DNA from: Bacteroidota bacterium
GTDB taxonomy: Bacteria; Bacteroidota; Bacteroidia; Chitinophagales; Chitinophagaceae
Direction of reading: 5' to 3'
NCBI GenBank assembly: GCA_028876495.1
Contig: JAGWRO010000089.1
Coordinates: 62,001 to 126,000 of the forward strand
Length of the DNA stretch: 64,000 nt
Shown here: piece after piece, positions 19,901 through 25,527 of the stretch
How positions within the stretch are numbered: position 1 is the first letter of the stretch
Layout: each line of letters opens with the position of its first letter
Position numbers and translations under genes: made by a program
Notes under the pieces: generated by a model
Seen by the model: only the letters and a program-made list of their open reading frames with translations
The model's database searches: none
Told to the model about the DNA's origin: nothing

Positions 19901-20063
19901 ATACAAAGAAGAATTAAATACTAAAAAAGAAAGGCTTTTAGAAGTAGATAGTATCATCATCAATAAAGCAAAGGAGATTAATGAATCTAAAAAAGTAACG
20001 GAAAGCCTTCAAAGTATAGGAGAAGAATCTCAAAAAGCGTGTTGTATCAAAAGAAGTTTTTAA
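13944..20063 (+). CDS. Giant N6-adenine methylase / SNF2-type helicase
   Basis: This 2,039-residue protein belongs to the large methylase-helicase family of Bacteroidota ICEs. After an unusual, low-complexity N-terminus (about 1-270) comes the conserved entry YVGWGGLKEIL, an AdoMet domain (LEPSAGVGNFLAAMP) and the motif SNIPFG near residue 470, in the place of the NPPY/F motif of adenine methylases. The helicase half has a Walker A-like VGAGKT (about 1146), a DExx box VDESQEF (about 1304) and motif VI RNGRFERQG (about 1709). A coiled-coil C-terminus follows. The role in ICE biology is unsettled; modification or remodelling of transferred DNA is a reasonable guess. A second frame is open inside its N-terminal region. 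Confidence 0.85.
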   Translation: MKKKQNYNSLQLSFFDEVVIHKNRDNENLLEDNWKSVIDHFEKEKQTTKNLKTENNERDLSESNRGKRSGLSDADKRGNYLDFGTSLEGSGTLRNVEGTTAKAIFNDEKIRRTNSLPAENNEELLRQNEPSHHRKRDERDGSGRTGMAGTDESGWPELASLEYILDFKIIEIVLPNNRDPNYIVTASIGESLGERSETRRFLFDDSPNDQEITKAILDTYKEIASQPEYASGDFYEQKLHTIAANVLAEVNKNISEEKTIEEPITDVANFHSLSAPYESRTFSKKIKYQDNIAALGLLLKLEDEHRNATPEEQTTLAKYVGWGGLKEILLDPGNDAFWKTTSDIELRSFVSDVYDRFSRLDIDGSQGLLQAAKRSIINAHYTPYELINAIYDGVEKAGFKGGNILEPSAGVGNFLAAMPVDMANSSEVTAIEMDRTTGKILQRLFPTAETYITAFEKINLPENHYDLVISNIPFGSVPIYDNQLAALKDKRYKNASGNIHNYFFAKSILLSKPGSMIAFITSRYTLDSQQNNDIRDLINGNCEFCGAIRLPDNAFQANAGTQVVSDIIFLRKFNLGEEKKQSNNFLNVKSSPFKDHKNQSGIISYNEYFHDHPSHMIGQVEFGGQYSKEEFNLKGNKETNLREKINKITDSLFKNPVLLSNKIQGNKTEEINAEVERYIQLNQFDNIGNLIVMKDGSVGIISDKFHINEELDNKIRALGLDPGSIRHNRKNLSWKDEESLKNNGIDISDFYYRVVENVRIRKDDLPKVRYIQSLREKTKELIFKESGGYSDIALNNIRANLKATYEEFVFKYGNILDKNNSKLTDLDADKYVISALENKDKITGKIVPSDILFKRTINPVREIHKTDSIQDAITLSLQKYGKLQMNYIAELMDKTYEEIIQSQKGDATFIFKDESGNHLTREEYLSGNVVDKLKLAKTFSETNPDPMAIGWINNVEQLEKVQPKPISAIDIYSPMHARWIPQHYIHEFLQALLKTDQLDLNFSKSSDAYSINIYDRSGIVATFATKRKSAAWVINHALNGMEPKVTYTVEVEPGKTKLEFDPEDTQLAKENYRKIKSAWDDWKYNDYKRRGHLAGIYNQTFNNTILRTYDGTHSTFPGLIGFTPRPHQKDAIFRNIQQMGGINDHIVGAGKTLIQVATAMELRRLAMANKPLIIGLKSQIPQLYEQFKKAYPLAKVLFPNEKDFIKANRKRLLNNIATNDWDAIILSHDQFTRINQPVDIQVSLIEELTTILKEEMSNTEDKQEKKRLETRLYKYEQKIAALIDTPKDQGVLDFSQLGIDFLMVDESQEFKNLEFSTTKKNVRGLGNPLGSKKAFNMLVACRHLQNLHKADKGILFSSGTPISNTMAELYLLFKYLRPNKMKETGITSFDRWAANFANDYSDLEYYMGRFKEVHRFREFANLPELLTMYREIADVRNNNNLTLDKPKAEHTLIKIQPSETQLKLIEKLQDFINSKGNDFAEELGLIAGYDDRKGINPSFALLAINFAKKLSLDPRLIDASHSPGTKLMEASKNIAKIYFETNSFKGTQLIFSDMGTPKSNNKMDNLFEHLSGDIPQADLLEIFGEDYYEKKSRPKMQDIDAKISEVLKLTDNEVGDLVEEANALENFNVYSELKRLLVEKGIPEKEIVFIHDYNTRKQKEDLFEAVNKGDIRIVLGSTKKLGTGVNVQNRAVAGHHLDISWRPSDLEQRNGRFERQGNEAAKIYCDNKVNAFYYATERTLDASMYNTVSQKAKFIAQLKTTSSADVRTVKDIEEDVDMGSMAAELSGDPVFKEKANLQKRITELTQLEKSFKSKKYDFENNIRRSETRIKAFEKQAVILKKTIPLLKSIPKDEKGEFIFLAKVAGQNYNKVGEFGTAMISEAEHAKKYKPTGHVFVLGELWNFKVLGKVEHSFMNNRNQVSRELMSPFNEKIGETKELPIGEMAAGLQIKQAILEMPKDLERFSRNIGKEKQDVGEYSKQLNSVFPYKEELNTKKERLLEVDSIIINKAKEINESKKVTESLQSIGEESQKACCIKRSF
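14110..14418 (+). CDS. Candidate overprinted TnpV-like gene inside the methylase N-terminus
   Basis: This 102-codon frame starts with ATG and runs in another phase through the part of the methylase gene that encodes its low-complexity N-terminus. Its product looks more like a folded protein than the host frame does: LPWKGRVLYEMLKEQ, then KKSGELIPFLQKITKNYYDRM, then EAEELEWPELTKAAG. The pattern of a basic patch, YLKE-like helix, short-chain repeat and final Trp resembles small TnpV-type proteins of transposons and ICEs. Codons are purine-rich at position one and use position three freely, as real coding sequence does. Alternatively it is a chance frame; conservation would decide. Confidence 0.5.
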   Translation: MKETYQKVTGENGQDYLMLTNEETILISELPWKGRVLYEMLKEQQQKRFLMMKKSGELIPFLQKITKNYYDRMNHHIIENGMKETEAEELEWPELTKAAGLS

Positions 20064-20075
20064 ATAAGCTATGGT

Positions 20076-20210
20076 ATGTTGGACTATTTTGAAACAAGCC
20101 TGATTTCTTTAATGTCCATTATTTTGATTTTAAAAATTATAAAACAGGTACTTATTATAAGAAAAGTAAAGAATGAGAAAGTGGAAAAAAATAAAAAAAT
20201 GGAGCTTTAG
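20076..20210 (+). CDS. Possible small membrane protein
   Basis: A 44-residue frame begins 13 bases after the methylase/helicase stop. It has one hydrophobic segment (ISLMSIILILKII) followed by a Lys/Glu-rich tail (KVKNEKVEKNKKMEL), a plausible single-pass membrane peptide. No family is recognised and the frame is short, so it may be spurious. Confidence 0.35.
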   Translation: MLDYFETSLISLMSIILILKIIKQVLIIRKVKNEKVEKNKKMEL

Positions 20211-20654
20211 GACCGAGCTAAAGTTTTCAGGATTCAATTTGGTTTAATCATTGTTATGGCGTTCCTAAAGGCCGGGCTTTCCACTTCAATCCTGGTTGCA
20301 GCCAGGGATTTTCGATTTCAATCCCTAACGCTGGCCCCTTGCTTCTTTTACCTCCACAAGCCAAATGAAAAAGTGTTTTTTTTCATACCGCTTGCTCAAT
20401 TTTTTTTAAAAATGCAAAAGATAATCCGTTTCCAGGCCTCCATTTCGCACTCTTGCTTGCAGCCTGTAATTCGTTTATCATTTGCGCCGGGCTTTTAAAT
20501 GCAGGTAACAAAAGGGAGAAAAATACTATCGAAAAAGATAGAAAAATTAAACAAAATTGCCCGTTAGTAGGCGAATTCTCAATGCTTCTATAAGTAGTTA
20601 TCTTTAGGATTAACTCGGTGATAACTTCTTAAAACTGAGGCAGCCTATTTCAGA
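20211..20654. other. Non-coding region with a hairpin between two related motifs
   Basis: No convincing gene is present. Two related segments, near 20,275-20,293 and 20,305-20,324, both follow the pattern G-G-ttttC-tttCAATCC. Between and overlapping them, AATCCTGG (20,288-20,295) pairs with CCAGGGATT (20,302-20,310) with one bulged base and a 6-base loop. From memory, similar paired motifs recur downstream of genes in Bacteroidota mobile elements, but I cannot confirm this here. Confidence 0.45.
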
Positions 20655-20684
20655 TTTGGGGGGAAGTAAAAAACTTTACATTTG
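20655..20684 (+). promoter_or_regulatory. Bacteroidota-type promoter upstream of the XRE regulator
   Basis: A −33 TTTG (20,655-20,658) is followed after 18 bases by TACATTTG (20,677-20,684), a full match to the Bacteroidota −7 consensus TAnnTTTG. Transcription would start near 20,691 and give a leader of about 145 bases before the XRE gene. Confidence 0.5.
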
Positions 20685-20794
20685 AAAAAACCTATTTGGA
20701 AATTAATTGAGTAAATGAAAGCGGTAGTTAAATTTGAAAAGTTATTAAATTCAAAAAGTAAAGTATAGATGGTTTTGAGGTGAAAAAATCATAA

Positions 20795-20825
20795 TTTCAA
20801 AAACTTGTAGTATTTTCAAAAACTT
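20795..20825 (+). repeat. 12-base direct repeat before the XRE gene, candidate operator
   Basis: TTTCAAAAACTT occurs at 20,795-20,806 and again at 20,814-20,825, a 19-base period (close to two helical turns), ending 12 bases before the XRE start codon. Position and spacing suit binding by a dimeric repressor. Confidence 0.5.
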
Positions 20826-20837
20826 AAAAAAGTTGAT

Positions 20838-21194
20838 ATGTTGGACATGGTTGAATTTGGAAAACGGGTGCAGGCAGTGCGCGAGAATGTCCTGCAAATG
20901 AATCAGTCAGAACTGGCAGAAAAGATAAATACTTCGCAGGTATTGTTGTCACGAATTGAGCGTGGAATAGGAGGGAATATTAATGTGGTATTCGATTTGG
21001 TTAATTATTTGTATTCCAGAAGAATTGCTGCCAAAGAAATCTTTGGAGAGAGATTTTCAATTGACTTAGTAGCGAAAAACTCTAACAATCCCAAAACAAC
21101 AAATACACAAATTGAAAGCTTGGTAAAAGAATTACAAAAGACCATGAGTGCCGATTTTGATAAATTATTATTGTTGTTGTCATTACATAAATGA
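20838..21194 (+). CDS. XRE-family transcriptional regulator
   Basis: The 118-residue protein has an N-terminal helix-turn-helix (about residues 8-60) with MNQSELAEKINTSQVLLSRIERG, a typical XRE recognition unit. The C-terminal part is helical and rich in leucine (MSADFDKLLLLLSLHK), suggesting a dimerisation helix. It is alone, downstream of the DNA-processing module, with its own promoter and a 12-base direct repeat just upstream. Small XRE proteins commonly control ICE transfer or excision; that role is inferred. Confidence 0.8.
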   Translation: MLDMVEFGKRVQAVRENVLQMNQSELAEKINTSQVLLSRIERGIGGNINVVFDLVNYLYSRRIAAKEIFGERFSIDLVAKNSNNPKTTNTQIESLVKELQKTMSADFDKLLLLLSLHK

Positions 21195-21464
21195 GACTGT
21201 AGGTTACTGTCTCCATCTTTTTGGATTGCCTGGTAATAAGGTGTTTTAATATGAATTTTGCCTGGTAGTTCATTCAAATTCTATCAAATAGAATTGTTCT
21301 TAAAATTATTTTTTGAAAATGGAAAGCAATGCTTTAAAATTCTTTTCATTGTTCTAACTTTTTTAAGTAAGCTTCCTCTTATTACAAACCTAAAACCCGA
21401 TTTTTAAGGAATGCTGAAGAAGGTTTTCTTTGAACGAACAAAAAGCCACGATTTCAATTTTTTT

Positions 21465-21500
21465 AAAAAAAAGCTATTCCATTTTCGGGGAATAGCTTTA
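21465..21500 (-). terminator. Terminator of the PepSY-like gene
   Basis: AAAGCTATTCC (21,470-21,480) pairs perfectly with GGAATAGCTTT (from about 21,489), and the − strand reading continues into a run of T. It lies 22 bases beyond the stop of the 21,522-21,968 gene. Confidence 0.8.
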
Positions 21501-21521
21501 GATAAATGGATTCAGCAATAA

Positions 21522-21968
21522 TTATTCTGATTTTACAAAATTACCGTTGGCATCAAAGATTTTATCTTTTCCGTTGATCTCTACTTCATAAGACGTTTTT
21601 CCACGGGCATCTAACACCTTTCCAACATCACCAAATTTAGCACTTTTATAATGTTCTTTTATATAACTGGCCGCAGATTTTGGGAGTTGGCTTACAGGAA
21701 TTGCTTTTACGATCTCAATAAAATTTCCGACAGGAGTATATTGAACAGAATTCGCTTCTCCATCTTTTCCACCCCAGTTGGCTTCATAATTCCCATTCTC
21801 TTTTTCCCATGTAATGTGGTGCGTTTTTGATTCAGGATACTTTTTCATATTTGCGTTTTTTACAACTGCGGGAACGTTAATATGTTCATTGCCTCCTTCA
21901 TTTTCCTGGGCGAATGTTGCGCTGCTTAATGCAAACAATATCGCAGTTAAGCCTAAAATTTTTTTCAT
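21522..21968 (-). CDS. Secreted PepSY-like protein
   Basis: The 148-residue product has a signal peptide (MKKILGLTAILFALSSATFA) and two repeats of the PepSY-like fold (DUF2874-type), with the typical segments HHITWEKENGNYEANWGG and KTSYEVEINGKDKIFDANG. Such proteins are periplasmic and often accompany efflux or two-component genes, but their activity is not established. A perfect hairpin terminator follows the gene. A truncated second copy of its 3' end, with the same terminator, lies at 23,975-24,182, and two other PepSY-like genes occur at 30,541 and 32,166. Confidence 0.8.
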   Translation of the reverse strand: MKKILGLTAILFALSSATFAQENEGGNEHINVPAVVKNANMKKYPESKTHHITWEKENGNYEANWGGKDGEANSVQYTPVGNFIEIVKAIPVSQLPKSAASYIKEHYKSAKFGDVGKVLDARGKTSYEVEINGKDKIFDANGNFVKSE

Positions 21969-22083
21969 AATTTCTTTTTTTGAATTGTTTTATTACATAA
22001 ATTTATAAGCTGAATCTGGAGAGAATTTGAAGATTGGTAAGAAAGTAAGTTTAAAAAATGTTAATTAAAATTTCGGCCCTTTC

Positions 22084-22701
22084 TTATTTCTTCCTGAACA
22101 GAAGTTTATAGATTACCGGCACAGTTGTAATTAATACAATAAAAATTACTATTACAAATAAATGCTTCCTAAGGTCAAACGCGAAGGCGCTTAGAAATAA
22201 TTTTTCAAGATAGTGACCGGCCATTAATACCGTAAAAACCCATGCCGTGCTTCCCATAATATTATACCGAAAGAATTTTTTTTTCTCCATCTTTACAATA
22301 CCCGCCACTACGGGTGCAAACTGGTTCACCGCATTTCCAATAGCATTGGCTTCCTTTGTTTTTAGCACAAAAAGCGGCTGGCCCTGGTGCACATAATCTC
22401 CGTATTTAATATTTGATTTTTGAATGTAGCCGTTCAGGTTGGATTTTACAAAATTCTGTTGCATAAAAGTAGAGGTGGCATTCAGTTCAATATACTGATC
22501 CAAAGGCATGTGGGATACGGTAGTAACGGAAACGGGTGTACGCACATCAGGGGTATCATTGGAAGTATCTGTTGAAGAAGAATTACAGCTTCCCACCAGT
22601 AAACCAACCAATAACACGAAAAATAATTTTAGTTCCGTGGCAGGTGGCTTCACCCTCCATTTAGAAAAACGCTTCATCCATTTATCAAAATATTTTTTCA
22701 T
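22084..22701 (-). pseudogene. In-frame chimera: efflux adaptor N-terminus joined to DedA C-terminus
   Basis: Residues 1 to about 127 are the start of an RND membrane-fusion (HlyD-type) protein: a lipoprotein-like signal ending in VGSC (Cys39), then GYIQKSNIKYGDYVHQGQPLF, the biotinyl-lipoyl-type hairpin of adaptors. From about residue 128 the sequence switches to FAPVVAGIVKMEKKKFFRYN and two hydrophobic segments, which is the C-terminal third of a DedA-family membrane protein. The join is near base 22,320 and keeps the frame. Neither parent would be functional. It lies 10 bases after the TolC-like gene in what was an efflux operon. I infer a deletion that fused two genes. Confidence 0.75.
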
Positions 22702-22711
22702 TGAGCTTCAT

Positions 22712-23953
22712 TTACAATTTCATATTCCAATAATTAATTTGTTGAATAACCTGGTAGCGCGCGATTTGATTCTGCACCACCAGGTTTTTGGCGGTGATAT
22801 AGTTATTCAATGCCAAAATGTAGTCTGTGATCCGAATATCTCCGGTTTCCAATAATTTACCATCCACCTTTATCAGGGTTTCCAGGTAACCTATTTGTTT
22901 ATGGATATTAGATCGCAGGTTTTCTATATCATTGAGTTGTTGCTGCAATTGTTGTAACTGCTGGTGATATTGATGATCAAAAAAATCCTGCTTTTTCTGT
23001 AAGGTCCTTTGCTGAATATCTAATTTTGAAAATTGTAATTCCTTTTGATGTCCATCATAGATGGGAATGGTAAGATTGATTCCGAAATTATAACCAAAGT
23101 TTTTATAGGGCGTAAGAATGAAAGAAGATTGATAACCGGCGTCTGCGAAAAGATTTACTTTGGGCCGGTATTGAACACTGGTAATGGATCGTTCATTTTC
23201 AATGCGCAGGCTATCAATTTTATATTTTAAAAAATAGGCGGATTCAGTAGGCTGGTAATTTGGAATCACATGCATCTCTGGCTCAGAAAGGGTTTCAACA
23301 GTAGTATCTACTATTCCGGCAAGATAATTAAGCGAAGCGTAATCATTTTTATATTGAACGAACAACTGGTTTCTCGCTAATTGCTGTTGTTGAAGGGTAA
23401 CTAAAAAGGTTAAATAATCTGCCTGTTTATAAACATTTTTTTGAGTAAGCTGTTTCAATAATTCTTCTTCCCTGGTTAAAAGCTGAATCAATTCGTCATT
23501 AAAATCAAGCTGAAGCTGATCTCCATAAGTAGTAATATATTGAGTGATAATTGCCTTTTTAATATCCTGTTTAGAGATAGCCGATGAATTGAGTAATGAA
23601 TCATTTTGTAATTGAAGGCTGTTGAAAAGAAGGCCCAGATTCCTTTTGTTATAAATTTGTTTGCTTACTGCTACCAATGCGGAGAGTTGCTGACCGTTAG
23701 TAATTGCCATGTCATAACCCCACCCATTGATAATAGGGGCATAATAAGCATTGCCGTTACCGGAAACCTGCCATTTATTACCTGCAACAATTAACTGGCT
23801 GTCGAGTTTGTTTTGTAAAACCTGGTTCCTGAGTTCAAATATCTTCGGGTTATTTTGCAGTGATTGATCGATAAAATAATTGAGGTCGCGATTTTGCCCC
23901 AACGAAAAAAAAGGCAAAAGAGAAAGAAAAAATGGTAATAGATGTTTGCACAT
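22712..23953 (-). CDS. TolC-like outer-membrane efflux protein
   Basis: Outer-membrane channel protein of the OEP/TolC family. I chose the ATG at 23,953, which starts a clean signal peptide (MCKHLLPFFLSLLPFFSLGQ), over the longer frame to 24,013. Long helical, Gln/Leu-rich segments (for example QQLQQLQQQLNDI near the C-terminus) and two related halves are typical of the family; about 413 residues is normal. It would form a tripartite pump with an adaptor and an RND transporter, but the adaptor is truncated and the transporter is a remnant. A hairpin terminator lies only 22 bases upstream, so expression is doubtful. Confidence 0.8.
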   Translation of the reverse strand: MCKHLLPFFLSLLPFFSLGQNRDLNYFIDQSLQNNPKIFELRNQVLQNKLDSQLIVAGNKWQVSGNGNAYYAPIINGWGYDMAITNGQQLSALVAVSKQIYNKRNLGLLFNSLQLQNDSLLNSSAISKQDIKKAIITQYITTYGDQLQLDFNDELIQLLTREEELLKQLTQKNVYKQADYLTFLVTLQQQQLARNQLFVQYKNDYASLNYLAGIVDTTVETLSEPEMHVIPNYQPTESAYFLKYKIDSLRIENERSITSVQYRPKVNLFADAGYQSSFILTPYKNFGYNFGINLTIPIYDGHQKELQFSKLDIQQRTLQKKQDFFDHQYHQQLQQLQQQLNDIENLRSNIHKQIGYLETLIKVDGKLLETGDIRITDYILALNNYITAKNLVVQNQIARYQVIQQINYWNMKL

Positions 23954-23974
23954 ATTAGATAATAAAATAACAAA

Positions 23975-24001
23975 AGCTATTCCGGCATTACCGGAATAGC
24001 T
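23975..24001 (-). terminator. Hairpin terminator copy upstream of TolC-like gene
   Basis: AGCTATTCCGG and CCGGAATAGCT are perfectly complementary around a 5-base loop and are followed by a T-rich run on the − strand. It shares its stem with the terminator at 21,465-21,500, and it follows the truncated PepSY-like copy, so gene end and terminator were duplicated together. Confidence 0.75.
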
Positions 24002-24029
24002 AATATCTTGCAAAATAATTTTTGATTTA

Positions 24030-24182
24030 TTTTGATTTTACAAAATTTTCATCGGTATCAAATATTACATCTTTCCTGTTGATCTCTACTATATAAGATG
24101 TTTTTCCCTTTACATCTAAAACCTTTGCTACATCACCAAACTTTGCAGTTTTATAATGGTGTTCTATATAACTATTAGCAAG
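24030..24182 (-). pseudogene. Truncated copy of the PepSY-like gene 3' end
   Basis: The sequence is clearly related to bases 21,527-21,673, the last third of the intact PepSY-like gene, with scattered substitutions such as ATCTCTAC followed by TATATAAGATG in place of TTCATAAGACG. Similarity stops abruptly near 24,175-24,182 and no start codon or signal peptide precedes it. Together with the terminator at 23,975 it is the relic of a duplicated gene. Confidence 0.75.
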
Positions 24183-24404
24183 CCTCCAAAAAATCGCTTC
24201 CAAGGCTAATATGTAGAAAACTTTGCATTAGCATGTGGATATAAATTCCCCAAACAAATAGTAAAATGTAGCCGGGTAAAGAAAACAATCATTAATCCTG
24301 TTTCAGCAAAAATGATAAATAATACAATCCAACACCCCCCCAAACCCTTTTGCTAATATCACTTTCTATTTTTTCCGGGATTTCGGCTCTTGCTAAATTT
24401 ACTT

Positions 24405-24655
24405 CTATTTCAACACCGCTTTTTTACTGGCACTGTAGAATTGGTTATACTTATCAATAGTAAAGTTGATGGATACATTACAGATATTCATGAGCAGGTA
24501 CGTATTAGTAACGATATACGGAAATTGTTCAAATGATTTAAGCAAGGCAGATGTAGAATCGAAGGTGTCTTTTTTCGAAGCCTGTGCCTCACTGGAAATT
24601 GTAATAATAAACAGTTTTTATTGATAGAACGTAACAATCGGTGGAGGTTAAAATA
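24405..24655 (-). pseudogene. Remnant of a small secreted protein; repeat copy A
   Basis: Read on the − strand, a frame gives a hydrophobic start (LFIITISSEAQA), then KKDTFDSTSALLKSFEQ and YLLMNICNVSINF, ending with a stop at 24,405-24,407. The expected ATG is replaced by ATAAAA and an in-frame stop lies just upstream, so it is not expressed as such. Bases 24,487-24,655 are repeated in diverged form at 28,083-28,257. I do not recognise the family. Confidence 0.5.
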
Positions 24656-24942
24656 TGTTTTGTTTTGAAAGGGAACCGGCTGCTGTATTACCAGCTTCTC
24701 TTTATAATTTTTCCAGTCATTTGAATGGAGCTTACCAACTTTCCAGGGAAGAATACCTACCCGTTCATAGCGATGTAGTTCTAAAAAAGATTTTGTGTGT
24801 AAAGGATAAATTACAAACCCATTTTCTGGATTCTCAAAAAAACTTAAAGCAGAAGAAGCTTGAAGCCTCAAAAAAAGGACTAACATTATTCGGATTATAT
24901 CCTCCCAACCGGATAATATATTTTTCACCGTACTTGCTTTTA

Positions 24943-25205
24943 CACTGATTATAGCCAGGGCTATAATAAAACCAACAATCACTGCTATGGACAATGGTTG
25001 ATGCAATTGAGCGCCGGTGCCGATTCCTAAGGCCAAAGGCATTGAGGGCAATGATAGCACCACGTCATCAGGTTAGAGCAAAGCCTAGTAGAAATCGAAT
25101 ACACCGCAGATTCGTCAACACTCTTATCAGCTAACGTTACCTTAAACTGGTTAAGGGTAAAGATCGAGTTTTCACCAATAATTCCCACAATCATAATGTG
25201 TCCGT
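24943..25205 (-). pseudogene. Remnant of an RND (CzcA/CusA-type) efflux transporter C-terminus
   Basis: Two adjoining frames carry the conserved end of a heavy-metal-type RND pump. The first has MIVGIIGENSIFTLNQFK then KSVDESAVYSISTRL. The second, out of frame from about 25,063, has MPLALGIGTGAQLHQPLSIAV. In an intact gene these are contiguous. The frameshift and the missing roughly 90 percent of the gene show decay. It precedes the TolC-like gene and truncated adaptor, so together they are the ruins of an efflux operon. Confidence 0.72.
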
Positions 25206-25332
25206 TATCGCTTCCCAGGTTTAACGGAGAGGGGAAATTTTGAAGGATTAAGCTGCGAGGTAAAAAAAAAAGAAAAAAATCTATTTTTGAAAGGCGTAGA
25301 TATATAGGGACACAGCGTTTCACAAAAAAAGG

Positions 25333-25400
25333 CACAGAGTTTCACTGAAAAGGCGAAAAACTCTATATATCTCTTTGAAATAACACTGTGATACTCTGTG
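25333..25400. repeat. 13-base inverted repeat with a CACAGAG core
   Basis: CACAGAGTTTCAC (25,333-25,345) and GTGATACTCTGTG (25,388-25,400) are complementary except at one position and are separated by 42 bases. Related CACAG and TTTCAC words surround it. It lies between the RND remnant and the 3' end of the outer-membrane receptor gene. It may be a dispersed intergenic element or a weak structure. Confidence 0.4.
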
Positions 25401-25527
25401 AAATTTTACAGGTAATGGAATCGGTTTGGATACAGAAAGTAGTGCAGGGGATCATTGAGAAAACGAAAAAATCAGTATTACTCTTGTGTAAAAAAAACAA
25501 ATAAACGAGAAAATTAAATGAAAGCGA

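Noticed and set aside
19544-19963. 139-codon − strand frame inside the methylase/helicase
   Set aside because: Antisense of the coiled-coil C-terminus; Ser/Leu-rich composition is typical of such shadows.
20256-20498. 80-codon open frame after the methylase/helicase
   Set aside because: Composition (Cys/Phe/Pro-rich, no domain) looks non-coding and it runs across the hairpin and repeated motifs.
24655-24948. + strand frame of 97 codons in the decayed region
   Set aside because: It is antisense to the RND remnant area, has no family resemblance and no signal or start context.
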